A stretch of 64,000 bases of DNA, taken from positions 1,674,001 through 1,738,000 of the forward strand of contig JAGFBZ010000172.1 of assembly GCA_018398805.1 (NCBI GenBank). Reading direction: 5' to 3'. Position 1 is the first letter of the stretch. Each line of letters starts with the position of its first letter. A program made the translations under genes and the position numbers. The stretch is from Hirundichthys speculiger. Lineage: Eukaryota; Chordata; Actinopteri; Beloniformes; Exocoetidae. The notes beneath the pieces are model-generated. The model did not search any database. It saw only the letters and a list, made by a program, of their open reading frames with translations, and was not told where the DNA came from. Below are positions 63,801 to 64,000 of the stretch, in pieces.

Positions 63801-63898
63801 CTGGGTTTATGATGGGAGGAAGCACAACAGGTGGTGCTGTTACACCACCAGGAACCACAGCAGTTCTGGGATCCCCGACCGTAGACTCCCTCCTGTAA
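54869..63898 (+). CDS. Disabled (DAB)-like PTB-domain adaptor
   Basis: The leader exon 54869-54996 carries the ATG at 54912. Coding exons follow at 58242-58372, 59280-59378, 61867-61998, 62364-62444, 62707-62768, 62889-62982 and 63546-63898 (stop), giving about 345 residues. The PTB domain (about residues 33-165) is of Disabled type: [48 protein letters not shown], then [20 protein letters not shown] and [16 protein letters not shown] domains bind NPxY tails of lipoprotein receptors and phosphoinositides at the plasma membrane. The rest is short and Pro/Ser/Gly-rich ([25 protein letters not shown], ending SPTVDSLL). I see no NPF, DPF or clathrin-box motif, unlike DAB2. A possible non-coding exon ends at 54715 (donor gtgaaa). 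The junction between 62444 and 62707 does not keep frame. Closest to DAB1/DAB2 but not clearly either. Confidence 0.85.
54997..56252 (+). other. dab-like gene, first coding intron, 5' part
   Basis: Intronic sequence after the ATG-bearing exon. The exon's frame reads on for over 100 codons into the intron (to 55349), but without domain similarity. Nothing else was assigned. Confidence 0.5.
56253..56870 (+). pseudogene. Tc1-like transposase relic
   Basis: Plus-strand pieces recall Tc1 transposase: a [16 protein letters not shown] block and then [11 protein letters not shown] near 56300-56390, followed after a gap by [12 protein letters not shown] and [20 protein letters not shown] near 56525-56650. 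The catalytic-block DxNPIE region between them is degraded. The segment ends with tgtccaaatacttatggacc, a Tc1-type terminal sequence. Frames are broken and it lies in a dab-like intron. Confidence 0.8.
59379..60800 (+). other. dab-like intron between 59378 and 61867, 5' part
   Basis: It contains T/A runs and, at about 59868-59990, a fragment (actttattactccccaaagg, gctgtgggcaggaa) of the same non-LTR 3'-end family seen at 19030-19250. The rest is unassigned. Confidence 0.5.
60801..61605 (+). mobile_element. hAT element with transposase N-terminal remnant
   Basis: The 805-bp element is flanked by an exact 8-bp duplication, catgcagc (60793-60800 and 61606-61613). The right end in reverse begins cagggccgtttctagtcacc, a typical hAT terminus; the left begins cagagacccc and is more degraded. 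ggggcccc boxes occur near both ends. A short frame at 61132-61254 starts [20 protein letters not shown], resembling the basic N-terminus of zf-TTF/ZMYM-type hAT transposases. The remainder of the transposase is missing. Confidence 0.88.
62534..62582 (+). other. Possible small exon of the dab-like gene
   Basis: A 49-base segment has a good acceptor (poly-T, then cag) and donor (gag then gtaaat) between the exons ending 62444 and starting 62707. In the expected phase it hits a stop after NVSLVPLN; one base shift gives IESSASAAE. Its length restores the phase needed downstream, but with stops inside. It is either not an exon or carries sequence errors. Confidence 0.3.
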
Positions 63899-64000
63899 AG
63901 AACTGCTCACACTGGGAAATGCTTGATGTGGGCGAGAATATCGCGATGAGCTTATGAAGATTTGCTTCTCTTGTGAATATGTGTCCAACAAGGTTGTAAT

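Overview
The window is vertebrate nuclear DNA from a ray-finned fish, probably a percomorph teleost. It is AT-rich, with small exons bounded by GT/AG introns, CpG-enriched promoters, many fish-type transposon relics (hAT, Tc1/mariner, pogo-like, non-LTR) and many microsatellites. I see no prokaryotic, viral or organellar gene, no CRISPR array and no tRNA or rRNA gene.

Layout: (1) 1130-5834, minus strand: pex11g, a peroxisomal membrane protein, with its 3' end beyond the left edge. (2) 6806-9691, plus: med26, a Mediator subunit, head-to-head with pex11g about 1 kb apart, with a long 3'UTR. (3) 12082-23955, plus: slc35e1, a nucleotide-sugar/triose-phosphate-type transporter in six exons; its last intron holds a three-deep nest of transposons (pogo-like, then BED-finger hAT, then a G/C-run hAT-like insert). 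Its 3'UTR probably runs to about 27.35 kb. (4) 29287-30998, minus: a prostaglandin E2 EP4-type receptor (ptger4 paralogue) with a short C-terminal tail. (5) 31-54.87 kb: a gene-poor stretch of decayed mobile elements and simple repeats. (6) 54869-63898, plus: an adaptor with a Disabled-type (DAB1/DAB2) PTB domain, nine exons counting one doubtful, with Tc1 and hAT relics in its introns.

The genes do unrelated housekeeping or signalling jobs; the order is synteny, not an operon. In human, MED26 and SLC35E1 lie on 19p13, whereas DAB2 and PTGER4 lie near each other on 5p13. Finding ptger4-like and dab-like genes beside med26-slc35e1 suggests an ancient whole-genome-duplication pair kept in fish.

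Three of the five genes carry single-base indels that break an otherwise well-conserved frame: three in med26, one in slc35e1 and one in the EP4-like receptor. Conservation resumes on both sides of each, so consensus sequencing error is the simplest reading, though real lesions cannot be excluded. I found no convincing new biological system. The most informative items are the nested transposons with exact target-site duplications, the EP4/DAB linkage, and the cluster of frame breaks.
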